A stretch of 64,000 bases of DNA from Allofournierella_A excrementavium (GTDB lineage Bacteria; Bacillota; Clostridia; Oscillospirales; Ruminococcaceae): the NCBI GenBank assembly GCA_019120375.1, contig DWVE01000027.1, positions 198,604 through 262,603 on the forward strand. The letters are read 5' to 3'. The notes under the pieces were generated by a model. The model was not told where the DNA came from. It saw only the letters and a program-made list of their open reading frames with translations, and did no database searches. The first letter of the stretch is position 1; each line of letters opens with the position of its first letter. This document shows positions 49,946 through 58,841 of the stretch, piece by piece. The translations under genes were made by a program, and so were the position numbers.

Positions 49946-51175
49946 ATGGCAAAGATCGCGATCCTGGGCTTCGGCACCGTGGGCGGCGGCGTGCTGGAGG
50001 TGCTGCGCCGCAATGCGGCCAGCGTCAGCCGCCGCGCGGGCCAGCCCGTGGAGGTCAAATACATCCTGGACATCCGGGACTTCAGCAATCACCCCGACGC
50101 GGCCCTGTTTGTGCAGAGCATCGACACCATCCTGGCCGACCCGGAGATAAAGGTGGTGGTGGAGACCATCGGCGGCACCAAATTCGCCTACCCCTATGTG
50201 CGGAAAGCGCTGGAGAGCGGGCGCAGCGTGGTGACCAGCAACAAGGAGATGGTGGCCACCTACGGCGCCGAGCTGCTGGCTCTGGCCAGAGAGCACAAGG
50301 TGGCCTTTCTGTTCGAGGCCAGCGTGGGCGGCGGCACCCCCATCATCACCCCCATGCACCAGTGCCTTGCGGCCAACGTCATCAGCCAGGTGCAGGGCAT
50401 CGTGAACGGCACCACCAACTTCATGCTCACCAAGATGGCCCGGGAGGAGATGGGCTTTGAGGACGCGCTGAAGATCGCCCAGCAGCTGGGCTACGCCGAG
50501 ACCAAGGACCCCGGCGACGACGTGGACGGCCCCGACGCCTGCCGCAAAATAGCCATTCTGGCCAGCATCGCCTTCGGGCATCATTTCTATCCCAAAAACA
50601 TTCCGACCCGGGGCATCCGGGGCATCACGGTGGCGGACATCGCCGCCGCCGCCCGGCTGGACTGCGTTATCAAGCTCATCGCCTGGGCCAAGCGGGACGA
50701 GACCGGCCGGGTGACCGCCGCGGTGGAGCCCATGCTGGTGCCCAAATCCAACCAGCTGGCCAGCGTGGACGACGTGTTCAACGCGGTGCTGGTGAAGGGC
50801 GACATGCTGGGCGACGTGGTGTTCTACGGCAAGGGCGCGGGCCGTCTGCCCACCGCCAGCGCGGTGGTGGCTGACGTGATCGACGCCCTCAAGCACGGCG
50901 CGAAGATCCACGACAGCCTGTTCTGGCAGCCCAGCGAGCCCTTCGACGGCCTGCTGGAGGACCCCACCCCCGCCACCTGCTATGTGCGGGTGAAGGGGCT
51001 GCCCGCCACCGTGCTGCCCGCGCTTTACGGCGAGGGCGAGCTGGTGAGCGACGACGGCAGCGAGGCGGCCTATCTCGTGACCTACATCGCCCCCCGCGGG
51101 CTGGAAGAAGCCGCCCGCAAGGTCACGGCCCTGGGCGGCAAAGTGGAGCTGATGCTGCGCCAGCTCACCGATTGA
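49946..51175 (+). CDS. hom: Homoserine dehydrogenase
   Basis: 409 residues. It reduces aspartate semialdehyde to homoserine with NAD(P)H. N-terminal AILGFGTVGGGVLEVL, then VTSNKEMVATYG, FEASVGGGTPIITP, and the homoserine-binding GIVNGTTNFMLTKM with GYAETKDPGDDVDG. A C-terminal ACT domain (about 335-409, CYVRVKGLPATVLP) allows feedback by threonine. Start ATG at 49946 follows AAGGGA. ThrB begins 15 bases after the stop. Confidence 0.95.
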   Translation: MAKIAILGFGTVGGGVLEVLRRNAASVSRRAGQPVEVKYILDIRDFSNHPDAALFVQSIDTILADPEIKVVVETIGGTKFAYPYVRKALESGRSVVTSNKEMVATYGAELLALAREHKVAFLFEASVGGGTPIITPMHQCLAANVISQVQGIVNGTTNFMLTKMAREEMGFEDALKIAQQLGYAETKDPGDDVDGPDACRKIAILASIAFGHHFYPKNIPTRGIRGITVADIAAAARLDCVIKLIAWAKRDETGRVTAAVEPMLVPKSNQLASVDDVFNAVLVKGDMLGDVVFYGKGAGRLPTASAVVADVIDALKHGAKIHDSLFWQPSEPFDGLLEDPTPATCYVRVKGLPATVLPALYGEGELVSDDGSEAAYLVTYIAPRGLEEAARKVTALGGKVELMLRQLTD

Positions 51176-51190
51176 GGGAGGGAAGCGTTT

Positions 51191-52081
51191 ATGGTAAAAG
51201 TCACCGTGCCCGCCACCAGCGCCAACGTGGGCGCCGGTTTTGACGCGCTGGGCCTCGCGGTCTCCATGCACAACACCGTCACCCTGGAAGAGTGCGACCG
51301 CATCGACATCCTGGCCAGCGACGGCACCCTCATCCCCACCGGCCCGGGCAACCTTGTCTACCGCTCGGCAAAGGCGGTGTTCGACCAGCTGGGCCAGCCG
51401 CTGAAGGGCATCCGCATCCGGCAGGAGAACCCCATCCCCATGGCCCGGGGCCTGGGCTCCAGCTCCGCCTGCATCGTGGCGGGCATCCTGGGGGCCAACG
51501 CCCTGCTGGGCTCGCCCCTCACCCAGCGGCAGATGCTCACCCTGGCCACCAGCATCGAGGGCCACCCGGACAACGTGGCCCCGGCCATGCTGGGCGGCTT
51601 TGTGACCAGCGTCTACGACGAGGGCCAGGTGTACAGCGTGCGCAAGCCCATCGACGAGGAGCTGGCTTTCGCGGCCTTCATCCCCAACTTCAAGCTGCTC
51701 ACCGAGAAGGCCCGCGCGGCCCTGCCCAAAACGGTGGACCGGGCGGACGCGGTGTACAACCTTTCCCGGGCGGCGCTGGCCACCGCCGCCTTCTGCGACG
51801 GCGACTATGAGCTTCTGAAGGTGGCCACCAAGGACGCGCTGCACCAGCAGTACCGTCTGCCCCTGATCCCCGGCGGTGAGCGCATCTTCGAGCTGGCCTG
51901 GGACCTGGGGGCCTACGCGGTCTACATCTCCGGCGCGGGCCCCACCATCATGGCGGTGGTCCACCGGGACAACAGCGACTTTTTCGGCCGCGCCGAGGAG
52001 CTTCTGGCCGAGACGCCGGAGACGCTGGCCTTCTCGCTGCGGCGGATGCTTGCGGACAACACCGGCGCTGTGGTAGAATAA
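51191..52081 (+). CDS. thrB: Homoserine kinase
   Basis: 296 residues, GHMP kinase family. VKVTVPATSANVGAGFDALG at the N-terminus, the ATP-binding PMARGLGSSSACIVAGI, and the C-terminal YISGAGPTIMAVV are diagnostic. It phosphorylates homoserine on the way to threonine. GGGAGGGAAGCG precedes the ATG. No threonine synthase gene lies in the window. Confidence 0.95.
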   Translation: MVKVTVPATSANVGAGFDALGLAVSMHNTVTLEECDRIDILASDGTLIPTGPGNLVYRSAKAVFDQLGQPLKGIRIRQENPIPMARGLGSSSACIVAGILGANALLGSPLTQRQMLTLATSIEGHPDNVAPAMLGGFVTSVYDEGQVYSVRKPIDEELAFAAFIPNFKLLTEKARAALPKTVDRADAVYNLSRAALATAAFCDGDYELLKVATKDALHQQYRLPLIPGGERIFELAWDLGAYAVYISGAGPTIMAVVHRDNSDFFGRAEELLAETPETLAFSLRRMLADNTGAVVE

Positions 52082-52120
52082 GACCGTGCAAATGCATACA
52101 CTTATGCCAGGAGGCATTTG

Positions 52121-52153
52121 TTGATAGAGGGAGTTGAGGAAATTTGGCCTTGA
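52121..52153 (+). CDS. Possible 10-codon leader ORF before lysC
   Basis: TTG at 52121 has a perfect AGGAGG (52109-52114) six bases upstream and encodes MIEGVEEIWP, ending in TGA (52151-52153) that overlaps the lysC start. It contains no Lys, Thr or Met codons beyond the start, so it is not a classical attenuator peptide. It may couple translation to lysC or be chance. Confidence 0.25.
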   Translation: MIEGVEEIWP

Positions 52154-53352
52154 TCGTGCAAAAATTCGGCGGCAGTTCCGTGGCCGATCGTGACCGGGTG
52201 TTCAACGTGGCCCGCATCGTGGCCGCCACCCGCAAGGCTGGCAACGACGTGGTGGTGGTGGTGTCCGCCCAGGGCGACACCACCGACGACCTGATCGCCA
52301 AGGCAGCCGAGATCTCGAGCGAGCCCAGCCGGCGCGAGATGGATATGCTGCTGGCTTCCGGCGAGCAGATCTCCATCGCGCTGCTGGCCATGGCCCTGAG
52401 CGTGCTGGGGGTGCAGGCGGTGAGCCTCACCGGCTGGCAGGCGGGCTTCATCACCGACCGCGCCTATTCCAAGGCGCGCATCCGCCGGCTGGACACCGAG
52501 CGGGTGGAGAGCGAGCTGGCCCGCAACCGCGTGGTGGTGGTGGCGGGCTTCCAGGGCATGAACCGCCTGGAGGACATCACCACCCTGGGCCGGGGCGGCT
52601 CCGACACCAGCGCCGTGGCGCTGGCCGCCGCGCTGCACGCCGACCGCTGCCAGATCTACACCGACGTGGAAGGCGTTTACACCGCCGACCCGCGCAAGGT
52701 GCCCGGCGCGCGCAAACTGGAACAGATCACCTTTGACGAGATGCTGGAGCTGGCCAGCCTGGGCGCCCAGGTGCTGAACAACCGCAGCGTCGAACTTGCC
52801 AAGAAATACGGCGTGGAGCTGGAGGTGCTCTCCAGCCTGAACCCGGTGCCGGGTACCATCGTGAAGGAGGTAGCAGACGATATGGAAGGAATGCTCATCA
52901 AGGGCGTTGCCAAGGACACCGATGTGGCGGTGATCTCCATCATGGAGGTGCCGGACGTGCCGGGCATGTCCTTTAAAGTGTTCGGGGCCCTGGCCAGCCG
53001 CAACATCAACGTGGACATCATCCTGCAGTCCACCGGCCGCGGCGGCAACAAGGACCTGATCTTCACCGTGCCCCTGGGCGAGGCCGAGAACGCGGTGGAG
53101 GTGCTGAAGGAGAACCAGCCCCGCTTCGGCGGCAAGGAGATCAAGGTGGAAAAGAACTACGCCAAGGTCAGCGTGGTGGGCGCGGGCATGCAGTCCAACC
53201 CCGGCGTTGCCAGCCGCATGTTCGAGGCCCTGTTCGAGGCCAACGTCAACATCCACATGATCAGCACCAGCGAGATCAAGATCAGCGTCATCATCGACGA
53301 AAAAGAGGCCGACCGGGCGGTGAGCGCCATCCACGGCGTGTTCATCCCCTGA
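52144..53352 (+). CDS. lysC: Aspartate kinase
   Basis: 402 residues, class II type. The start is TTG at 52144 (another TTG at 52150), after GAGG. The N-terminal kinase domain begins LIVQKFGGSSVADRDRV, with VVVVVSAQGDTTDDLI, TLGRGGSDTSAVALA and TDVEGVYTADPRKV. Two ACT domains follow (about 260-330 and 340-400, SVVGAGMQSNPGVASRMFEA), giving feedback control by lysine and/or threonine. It catalyses the first step of the aspartate family. Last gene of the operon. Confidence 0.95.
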   Translation: MALIVQKFGGSSVADRDRVFNVARIVAATRKAGNDVVVVVSAQGDTTDDLIAKAAEISSEPSRREMDMLLASGEQISIALLAMALSVLGVQAVSLTGWQAGFITDRAYSKARIRRLDTERVESELARNRVVVVAGFQGMNRLEDITTLGRGGSDTSAVALAAALHADRCQIYTDVEGVYTADPRKVPGARKLEQITFDEMLELASLGAQVLNNRSVELAKKYGVELEVLSSLNPVPGTIVKEVADDMEGMLIKGVAKDTDVAVISIMEVPDVPGMSFKVFGALASRNINVDIILQSTGRGGNKDLIFTVPLGEAENAVEVLKENQPRFGGKEIKVEKNYAKVSVVGAGMQSNPGVASRMFEALFEANVNIHMISTSEIKISVIIDEKEADRAVSAIHGVFIP

Positions 53353-53547
53353 TAAGGGCGAAAAAAGAATAGACCTTCGCGGCGCGGCTGCTTGGCCGGG
53401 GCGGGCAGCCTTGGCTTTGCTGCCGCGCCGTTTGCCGCCTTTTTCGGCAGTTTGACCATCGTCTGGCGCGCTGCCTTGTTCACTTGTTCCAAAGGATGTT
53501 CGGCCGGTCCGCCGGCCCCAAAGCATTTCAGGAAAGGAGAGAAGCCC

Positions 53548-54258
53548 ATGATCAGCATCGCCATTGTGGAGGACGAGGACTCCTGCGCGAAGCAGATGGA
53601 AGAGTATCTGGCGCGCTATGCCGAGGAGAGCGGCGAGGTGTTCGAGACGGTGCGCTTTTGCGACGGCGACGAGATTTTGGAGAAATACCGCGCCCAGTAC
53701 GACATCATCCTGATGGACGTGCAGATGAAATTCATGGACGGCATGACCGCCGCCGAGGAGATACGCAAGGTGGACCCGGAGGTGGTGATCATCTTCATCA
53801 CCAACATGGCCCAGTACGCCATCCGGGGCTACGCGGTGGACGCGCTGGACTATGTGCTCAAACCCGTGAGCTACTTCGCCTTCAGCCAGCGGCTGGAGCG
53901 GGCCATCGGCCGGATGAAGCGGCGGGCAAGGCGCTATATGACCATCGCCATCCGGGGCGGGGCCCGCAAGCTGGACATCTCCCGCATCCTCTATGTGGAG
54001 AGCCAGGGCCACAATCTGGTGTTCGTCACCGACGGGGAGGAGCACACCACCACCGGCACCATCCGGGAGGTGGAGGAAAAGCTGGAGAGCTTCGGCTTTT
54101 TCCGCTGCAACAAGGGCTGCCTTGTGAACCTGGAGCATGTGGACGGCGTGCGGGACGGCTGCGCCATCGTGGGCGGACATGCCCTGCCCATCAGCCGCGG
54201 GCGCAAGAATGAGTTTCTGGCGGCGCTGACCGACTATGTGGGCGAGGTGGTCAAATGA
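53548..54258 (+). CDS. LytTR-family response regulator (AgrA-like)
   Basis: 236 residues from the ATG at 53548 behind GGAAAGGAGAG. The receiver domain (about 3-120) has IVEDEDS, Asp57 in DIILMDVQM, and KPVSYFAF. A LytTR DNA-binding domain follows (about 135-235): DISRILYVESQGHNLVFVT, FFRCNKGCLVNLEHVDG, LPISRGRKNEF. The stop overlaps the kinase start (ATGA). Such pairs often sense peptides or the environment and bind direct repeats. The 195-base gap after lysC contains GC-rich inverted sequences but no clear terminator or promoter. Confidence 0.92.
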   Translation: MISIAIVEDEDSCAKQMEEYLARYAEESGEVFETVRFCDGDEILEKYRAQYDIILMDVQMKFMDGMTAAEEIRKVDPEVVIIFITNMAQYAIRGYAVDALDYVLKPVSYFAFSQRLERAIGRMKRRARRYMTIAIRGGARKLDISRILYVESQGHNLVFVTDGEEHTTTGTIREVEEKLESFGFFRCNKGCLVNLEHVDGVRDGCAIVGGHALPISRGRKNEFLAALTDYVGEVVK

Positions 54259-55586
54259 ACCCGGGCGGCCTGGCGGACATCCCCCGCCTGTACACGGCGC
54301 TGGCGGAGTGGCTGGCCTGCCTTGTCTACATCCTCTCGCTGCTGCCCGAAAAGCGGGGCAGCCTGCGTTTCTGGGGCCTTGCGGCGGGCATGCTGGCGGT
54401 GCAGAGCATCTTTCTGGTAGCCACCGACGACGTGCCCCTGCCCCTGTGGATCCCCTGCATGCTGGCGGCCATCGGGCTGATGTTCCTGTTCTTGTTCCTG
54501 GCGTGCGGCCGGGGCGCGCTGAACGCCGGCTACTACACCGTGCGGGCCTTCATCCTGGCGGAGTTCGGCGCTTCGCTGGAGTGGCAGCTCTATTACCACT
54601 ACGCCAATCTGGCGGGGCAGGACAGCTTCCTTGCCCGGCTGGCCTTTCTGGCGGTGGTCTACGCCGTGGTGTTCGGGCTGATGTTCCTGCTGGAGGCCCG
54701 CAGCCACGCGGCGGAGCATCCCATCACCATCACTCCGCGGGAGCTGGCCAACGCCGCCATCATCGGCGCGTCGGCCTTTCTCATCAGCAACCTGAGCTAC
54801 ACCCAGGCGGACACCCCCTTCAGCAGCCAGTATGTGGGCGACATCTTCAACATCCGCACGCTGGTGGACCTGGGAGGCATCGCCATCCTCTATGCCTACC
54901 ACCTGCAGCGGGCGGAGCTGCAGGTGCGCCACGAGCTGGAGACTATGGACAGCATCCTGCGCAGCCAGTACGCCCAGTACCAGCAGTCGCGGGAGAGCAT
55001 CGACCTCATCAACCGCAAATACCACGACCTCAAGCACCAGATCGCCGCGTTGCGGGCCGAGCCGGACGCCGAGCGCCGCAGCGCCTGGCTGGACGAGATG
55101 GAGAGCGACATCAACACCTACGAGGCCCAGAACAAGACCGGCAACCAGGTGCTGGACGTGCTGCTCACCGGCAAGAGCCTCTACTGCCAGAAGCACGACA
55201 TCCACCTCACCACGGTGGCCGACGGCACGGTGCTGGCGGGGGTGAGCCCCATGGACCTGTGCACCCTGGTGGGCAACGCGCTGGACAATGCCATCGAGAG
55301 CGTGAAGAAGATCGAGGACAAGGAAAAACGCCTCATCCACGTGGCGGTGTCCCGCCAGAAGAACTTTGCGCTGCTGCGCTTCGAGAACTGCTTTGAAGGG
55401 GAGCTGACCTTCGAGAACGGCCTGCCCCGCACCACCAAGGGCAACACCGACTACCACGGCTACGGCCTCAAGAGCATCCGCCGCACCGCCCAGAAGTACG
55501 GCGGCACCGTGACGGTGAACACCCGGAAGAACTGGTTCGAACTCAAGATCCTGCTGCCGCTGGCAGAGGGCACGCAGGAAAAATAA
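54255..55586 (+). CDS. GHKL-family sensor histidine kinase (AgrC-like)
   Basis: 443 residues. Six or seven membrane helices in the first 215 residues (about 12-30, 38-58, 66-84, 95-110, 128-146, 166-180, 200-216), then a phosphoacceptor motif KYHDLKHQIAAL with His257 and a GHKL-type ATPase with VGNALDNAIESV and HGYGLKSIRRTAQKYGG. This is the AgrC/ComD layout. No propeptide gene like agrD is seen nearby. It should phosphorylate the coupled LytTR regulator. Confidence 0.92.
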   Translation: MNPGGLADIPRLYTALAEWLACLVYILSLLPEKRGSLRFWGLAAGMLAVQSIFLVATDDVPLPLWIPCMLAAIGLMFLFLFLACGRGALNAGYYTVRAFILAEFGASLEWQLYYHYANLAGQDSFLARLAFLAVVYAVVFGLMFLLEARSHAAEHPITITPRELANAAIIGASAFLISNLSYTQADTPFSSQYVGDIFNIRTLVDLGGIAILYAYHLQRAELQVRHELETMDSILRSQYAQYQQSRESIDLINRKYHDLKHQIAALRAEPDAERRSAWLDEMESDINTYEAQNKTGNQVLDVLLTGKSLYCQKHDIHLTTVADGTVLAGVSPMDLCTLVGNALDNAIESVKKIEDKEKRLIHVAVSRQKNFALLRFENCFEGELTFENGLPRTTKGNTDYHGYGLKSIRRTAQKYGGTVTVNTRKNWFELKILLPLAEGTQEK

Positions 55587-55595
55587 TGGTAAAGA

Positions 55596-55637
55596 AAAAG
55601 CCCGACTTGTGCGTGTTACACAAACAAGCCGGGCTTT
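55596..55637 (+). terminator. Terminator of the Agr-like operon
   Basis: AAAAGCCCGACTTGT pairs with ACAAGCCGGGCTTTT with one mismatch, ending in a TTTT run. Confidence 0.85.
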
Positions 55638-55650
55638 TCGTTGCAAAAGT

Positions 55651-55675
55651 GCACAAAGCGTTTTCCCACTTGTGC
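55651..55675. repeat. Inverted repeat upstream of the permuted GH3 gene
   Basis: GCACAA (55651-55656) and TTGTGC (55670-55675), 13 bases apart, about 120 bases before the gene start. The region downstream has no good -35/-10 pair, so an activator site is conceivable. Confidence 0.4.
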
Positions 55676-55797
55676 CGCAAAAATGGCAGTTTGTCCCTCC
55701 GGCGGCCTTTCGGGTGAAATTTGTGTTAAAGTATGAACCGTGATAACGCGCGGGCCCAAAAGCGCCCGGCGGACGATACGCAAGGAGGAATCGCAAA

Positions 55798-58752
55798 ATG
55801 TTAGCCATCAACATTCAAGACGTGATCAACGTCCTGGCCAGTGTCAAGACCCACTTGATCGTGCTGGGCGTTGCTCTCGTCGTCGCTCTGGCGGTGATCA
55901 TTGCCTGCAAGGCTCTGCCCGTCGCCAAGAGAAAGCTGGCCCGCAGCAGCGCCCTGGTGGCGCTGGCTCTGGCCGTCATCATCGTGGTGAACACCATCTG
56001 CTTCGGACCCATGTTCACCATGATCAACCTGGCCATGGGCGGCGGCTCCATCACCGAGGAGAGCATGGCCGAGGCCTACGAGGTCAACACCGAGCTGGTG
56101 AGCGAAGGCGTGACCCTGCTGGAGAACAACGGCGCCCTGCCCCTGGCCAGCGGCTCCAACGTGAACGTCTTCGGCTGGGCTTCCACCGCCCCCGTTTACG
56201 GCGGCGTGGGTTCCGGCGCTCTGAACGACCAGTACGCCGTGACCGACCTCATCACCGGCCTGACCAACGCCGGCCTGAACGTCAACCAGGATCTGGTGGA
56301 CTTCTACGAGGCTTACCAGGCCGAGCGTCCCAGCGTGGGCATGTGGGCCCAGGACTGGACCCTGCCCGAGCCCAACGTCAACGCCTACACCGATGAGCTG
56401 ATGGCTTCTGCCAAGGAGTTCAGCGACACCGCCCTGGTGGTCATCTCCCGTCCCGGCGGCGAGAACGCCGATATGCCCACCGACATGGCCGCCGTTGTGG
56501 ACGGCAGCTGGCTGGAGCGGGACGCCCTGACCGGCAACTCCTACTTCAACGGCGTGTACGACGATACCCTGAACGAGGGCAACGACTGGGATGAAGGCGA
56601 CCACTACCTGCAGCTGAGCAACCGCGAGGAAGAGATGCTGCAGATGGTTTGCGACAACTTCGACAAGGTCATCGTTCTCATCAACACCAACAACGCCATG
56701 GAGCTGGGCTTTTTGCAGGAGTACGGTGTGGACGCCGCTGTCTACACTCCCTGCCCCGGCCAGAACGGCTTTGACGCCGTGGGCCTGGTGCTGGCCGGTG
56801 AGGTGAACCCCTCCGGCAAGACCGTGGACACCTTCCTCTACGACCTGTTCAACACCCCCATCGCCAACAACTTCGGCCAGTTCATGTACGACAACATGGA
56901 CGAGTTCACCGTGACCAGCGTGGACTTCGGCAGCGGCGAGGAGAAGCCCGGCGTGCCCAGCTTCGTGAACTACGTCGAGGGCATCTACGTGGGCTACAAG
57001 TTCTACGAGACCGCCGCCGCCGAGGGCCTGATCGACTACGACTCCACCGTCGTGTACCCCTTCGGCTACGGCCTGTCCTACACCACCTTTGAGCAGACCA
57101 TGAGCGACCTGACCGTGGACGGCGACACCATCAGCTTTGATGTGACCGTCACCAACACCGGCAGCGTGGCCGGCAAGAACGTGGTCGAGGTCTTCTTCAA
57201 CCCGCCCTACACCAACGGCGGCATCGAGAAAGCCACTGCCAACCTGGTGGCCTTCGACAAGACCGACATCCTGGAGCCCGGCGCTTCCCAGACCCTGACC
57301 ATCAGCTTCAAGGCGGAGGACATGGCTTCCTACGATACCTACGGCGAGGCCGCCTACGTGCTGGAGGCCGGCGACTACGTCATCAGCATCAACTCCGACT
57401 CTCACACCGTGCTGGACAGCCGCGTGTACAACGTGCCCGAGACCATCGTTTACGATGAGGGCCGTTCCAACGACCTGACCGCTCCCACCAACCAGTTCGA
57501 GAACGTGGAGGGCGACGTTACTTACCTGTCCCGTGCCGACCACTTCGCCAACTACGCCGAGGCCACTGCCGCTCCCGCCAGCATGTCCATGAGCGAGGAG
57601 GACAAGGCCACCTTCCTGAACAACGCCAACTACGACCCCAACAACTACAACAACGCCGACGACGTGATGCCCACCACCGGCGCCCAGAACAACATCCAAC
57701 TGGTCCAGATGCGGGGCCTTGATTATGACGACCCCCAGTGGGACACCTTCCTGGACCAGCTCACCGTCTCTGAGATGAGCGAGCTGATCGCCATGGGCGG
57801 CTATCAGACCGCTCCCATCAACAGCATCGGCAAGGTGCAGACCTACGACTGCGACGGCCCTGCCTCCATCAACAACAACTTCACCCAGCAGGGCTCCATC
57901 GGCTTTGCCGGCACCGTGATGATGGCTTCCACCTGGAACACCGACACCGTTTACAAGTTCGGCGCTTCCATCGGCCGCATGGCCGACGACCTGGATGTGT
58001 CCGGCTGGTACGCTCCTGCCATGAACATCCACCGCTCCGCGTTCAGCGGCCGTAACTTCGAGTACTACTCCGAGGACGGCGTGCTCAGCGGCAAGCTGGC
58101 CGCCCAGGCCGTGCAGGGCGCCGAGAGCCACGGCGTGTACTCCTACATCAAGCACTACGCCCTGAACGACCAGGAGACCAACCGCAACACCATGCTCTGC
58201 ACCTGGGCGAGCGAGCAGTCCATCCGCGAGATCTACCTCAAGCCCTTTGAGCTGGCCGTGAAGGAAGGCGGCGCCGACGCGGTGATGTCCTCCTTCAACT
58301 ATATCGGCACCGAGTGGGCCGGCGCTTCCAACGCCCTGTGCAACACCGTCCTGCGCGACGAGTGGGGCTTCGTGGGCATGGTCCTGACCGACTACTTCGG
58401 CGTCTACGGCTACATGGATGCTGACCAGGCCATCCGCAACGGCACCGACTTCTGCCTGGTGAACTACCCCACCGAGACCAACTACCTGACCGACACCACC
58501 AGCGCCACCGGCGTTCTGGCCGCCCGTCAGGCCTGCAAGAACATCCTCTACACCGTGGTCAACAGCCGCGCCTACATGGAGGAGAACCTGAACCCCGGCC
58601 TGCCCACCTGGCAGCTGATCGGCTACGGCATCGACGCCGTGCTGGTGCTGATCCTGGCGGCCCTGGAGATCAAGGCGGTCAAGAACTACAAGCGCCGCGT
58701 TTCCGAGCAGCCCGTTGTGACTGTGGCTGAGGGCGAGGGCGCCGCCGAATAA
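55798..58752 (+). CDS. Membrane-anchored, circularly permuted GH3 glycoside hydrolase
   Basis: 984 residues. Two N-terminal helices (about 17-38 and 50-70) and one C-terminal helix (about 941-964) flank an outside part. The domains run in swapped order: first the alpha/beta sandwich (EGVTLLENNGALPLASG, about 100-400), then a fibronectin-III-like domain (FDVTVTNTGSVAGKNVVEVF), then the GH3 TIM barrel (about 640-900) with YDCDGPASINN, GRNFEYYSEDG, IKHYALNDQETNRN and nucleophile Asp865 in MVLTDYFGVYG. The permuted order is known in some ruminal GH3 enzymes. Likely beta-glucosidase or xylosidase facing outward. AAGGAGG precedes the ATG. Confidence 0.92.
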   Translation: MLAINIQDVINVLASVKTHLIVLGVALVVALAVIIACKALPVAKRKLARSSALVALALAVIIVVNTICFGPMFTMINLAMGGGSITEESMAEAYEVNTELVSEGVTLLENNGALPLASGSNVNVFGWASTAPVYGGVGSGALNDQYAVTDLITGLTNAGLNVNQDLVDFYEAYQAERPSVGMWAQDWTLPEPNVNAYTDELMASAKEFSDTALVVISRPGGENADMPTDMAAVVDGSWLERDALTGNSYFNGVYDDTLNEGNDWDEGDHYLQLSNREEEMLQMVCDNFDKVIVLINTNNAMELGFLQEYGVDAAVYTPCPGQNGFDAVGLVLAGEVNPSGKTVDTFLYDLFNTPIANNFGQFMYDNMDEFTVTSVDFGSGEEKPGVPSFVNYVEGIYVGYKFYETAAAEGLIDYDSTVVYPFGYGLSYTTFEQTMSDLTVDGDTISFDVTVTNTGSVAGKNVVEVFFNPPYTNGGIEKATANLVAFDKTDILEPGASQTLTISFKAEDMASYDTYGEAAYVLEAGDYVISINSDSHTVLDSRVYNVPETIVYDEGRSNDLTAPTNQFENVEGDVTYLSRADHFANYAEATAAPASMSMSEEDKATFLNNANYDPNNYNNADDVMPTTGAQNNIQLVQMRGLDYDDPQWDTFLDQLTVSEMSELIAMGGYQTAPINSIGKVQTYDCDGPASINNNFTQQGSIGFAGTVMMASTWNTDTVYKFGASIGRMADDLDVSGWYAPAMNIHRSAFSGRNFEYYSEDGVLSGKLAAQAVQGAESHGVYSYIKHYALNDQETNRNTMLCTWASEQSIREIYLKPFELAVKEGGADAVMSSFNYIGTEWAGASNALCNTVLRDEWGFVGMVLTDYFGVYGYMDADQAIRNGTDFCLVNYPTETNYLTDTTSATGVLAARQACKNILYTVVNSRAYMEENLNPGLPTWQLIGYGIDAVLVLILAALEIKAVKNYKRRVSEQPVVTVAEGEGAAE

Positions 58753-58841
58753 CAACCTTTCGCTTTTTCGGGCATTCCGGGGCGGGGCCTTCGGGCTCCG
58801 CCCCATGGCCGTAAAGCCCGGCAGAACAAGGAGCTTGACGA

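Noticed and set aside
52082..52143. Lysine riboswitch or T-box leader before lysC or hom
   Set aside because: The leaders are only about 60-90 bases long and lack the conserved elements of either RNA.
55801..58806. A 1001-codon open frame on the minus strand opposite the permuted GH3 gene, and similar long antisense frames elsewhere
   Set aside because: They mirror the codon bias of the real gene (G/C at third positions removes antisense stops) and show Val/His/Gly-rich sequence without domains or ribosome sites.
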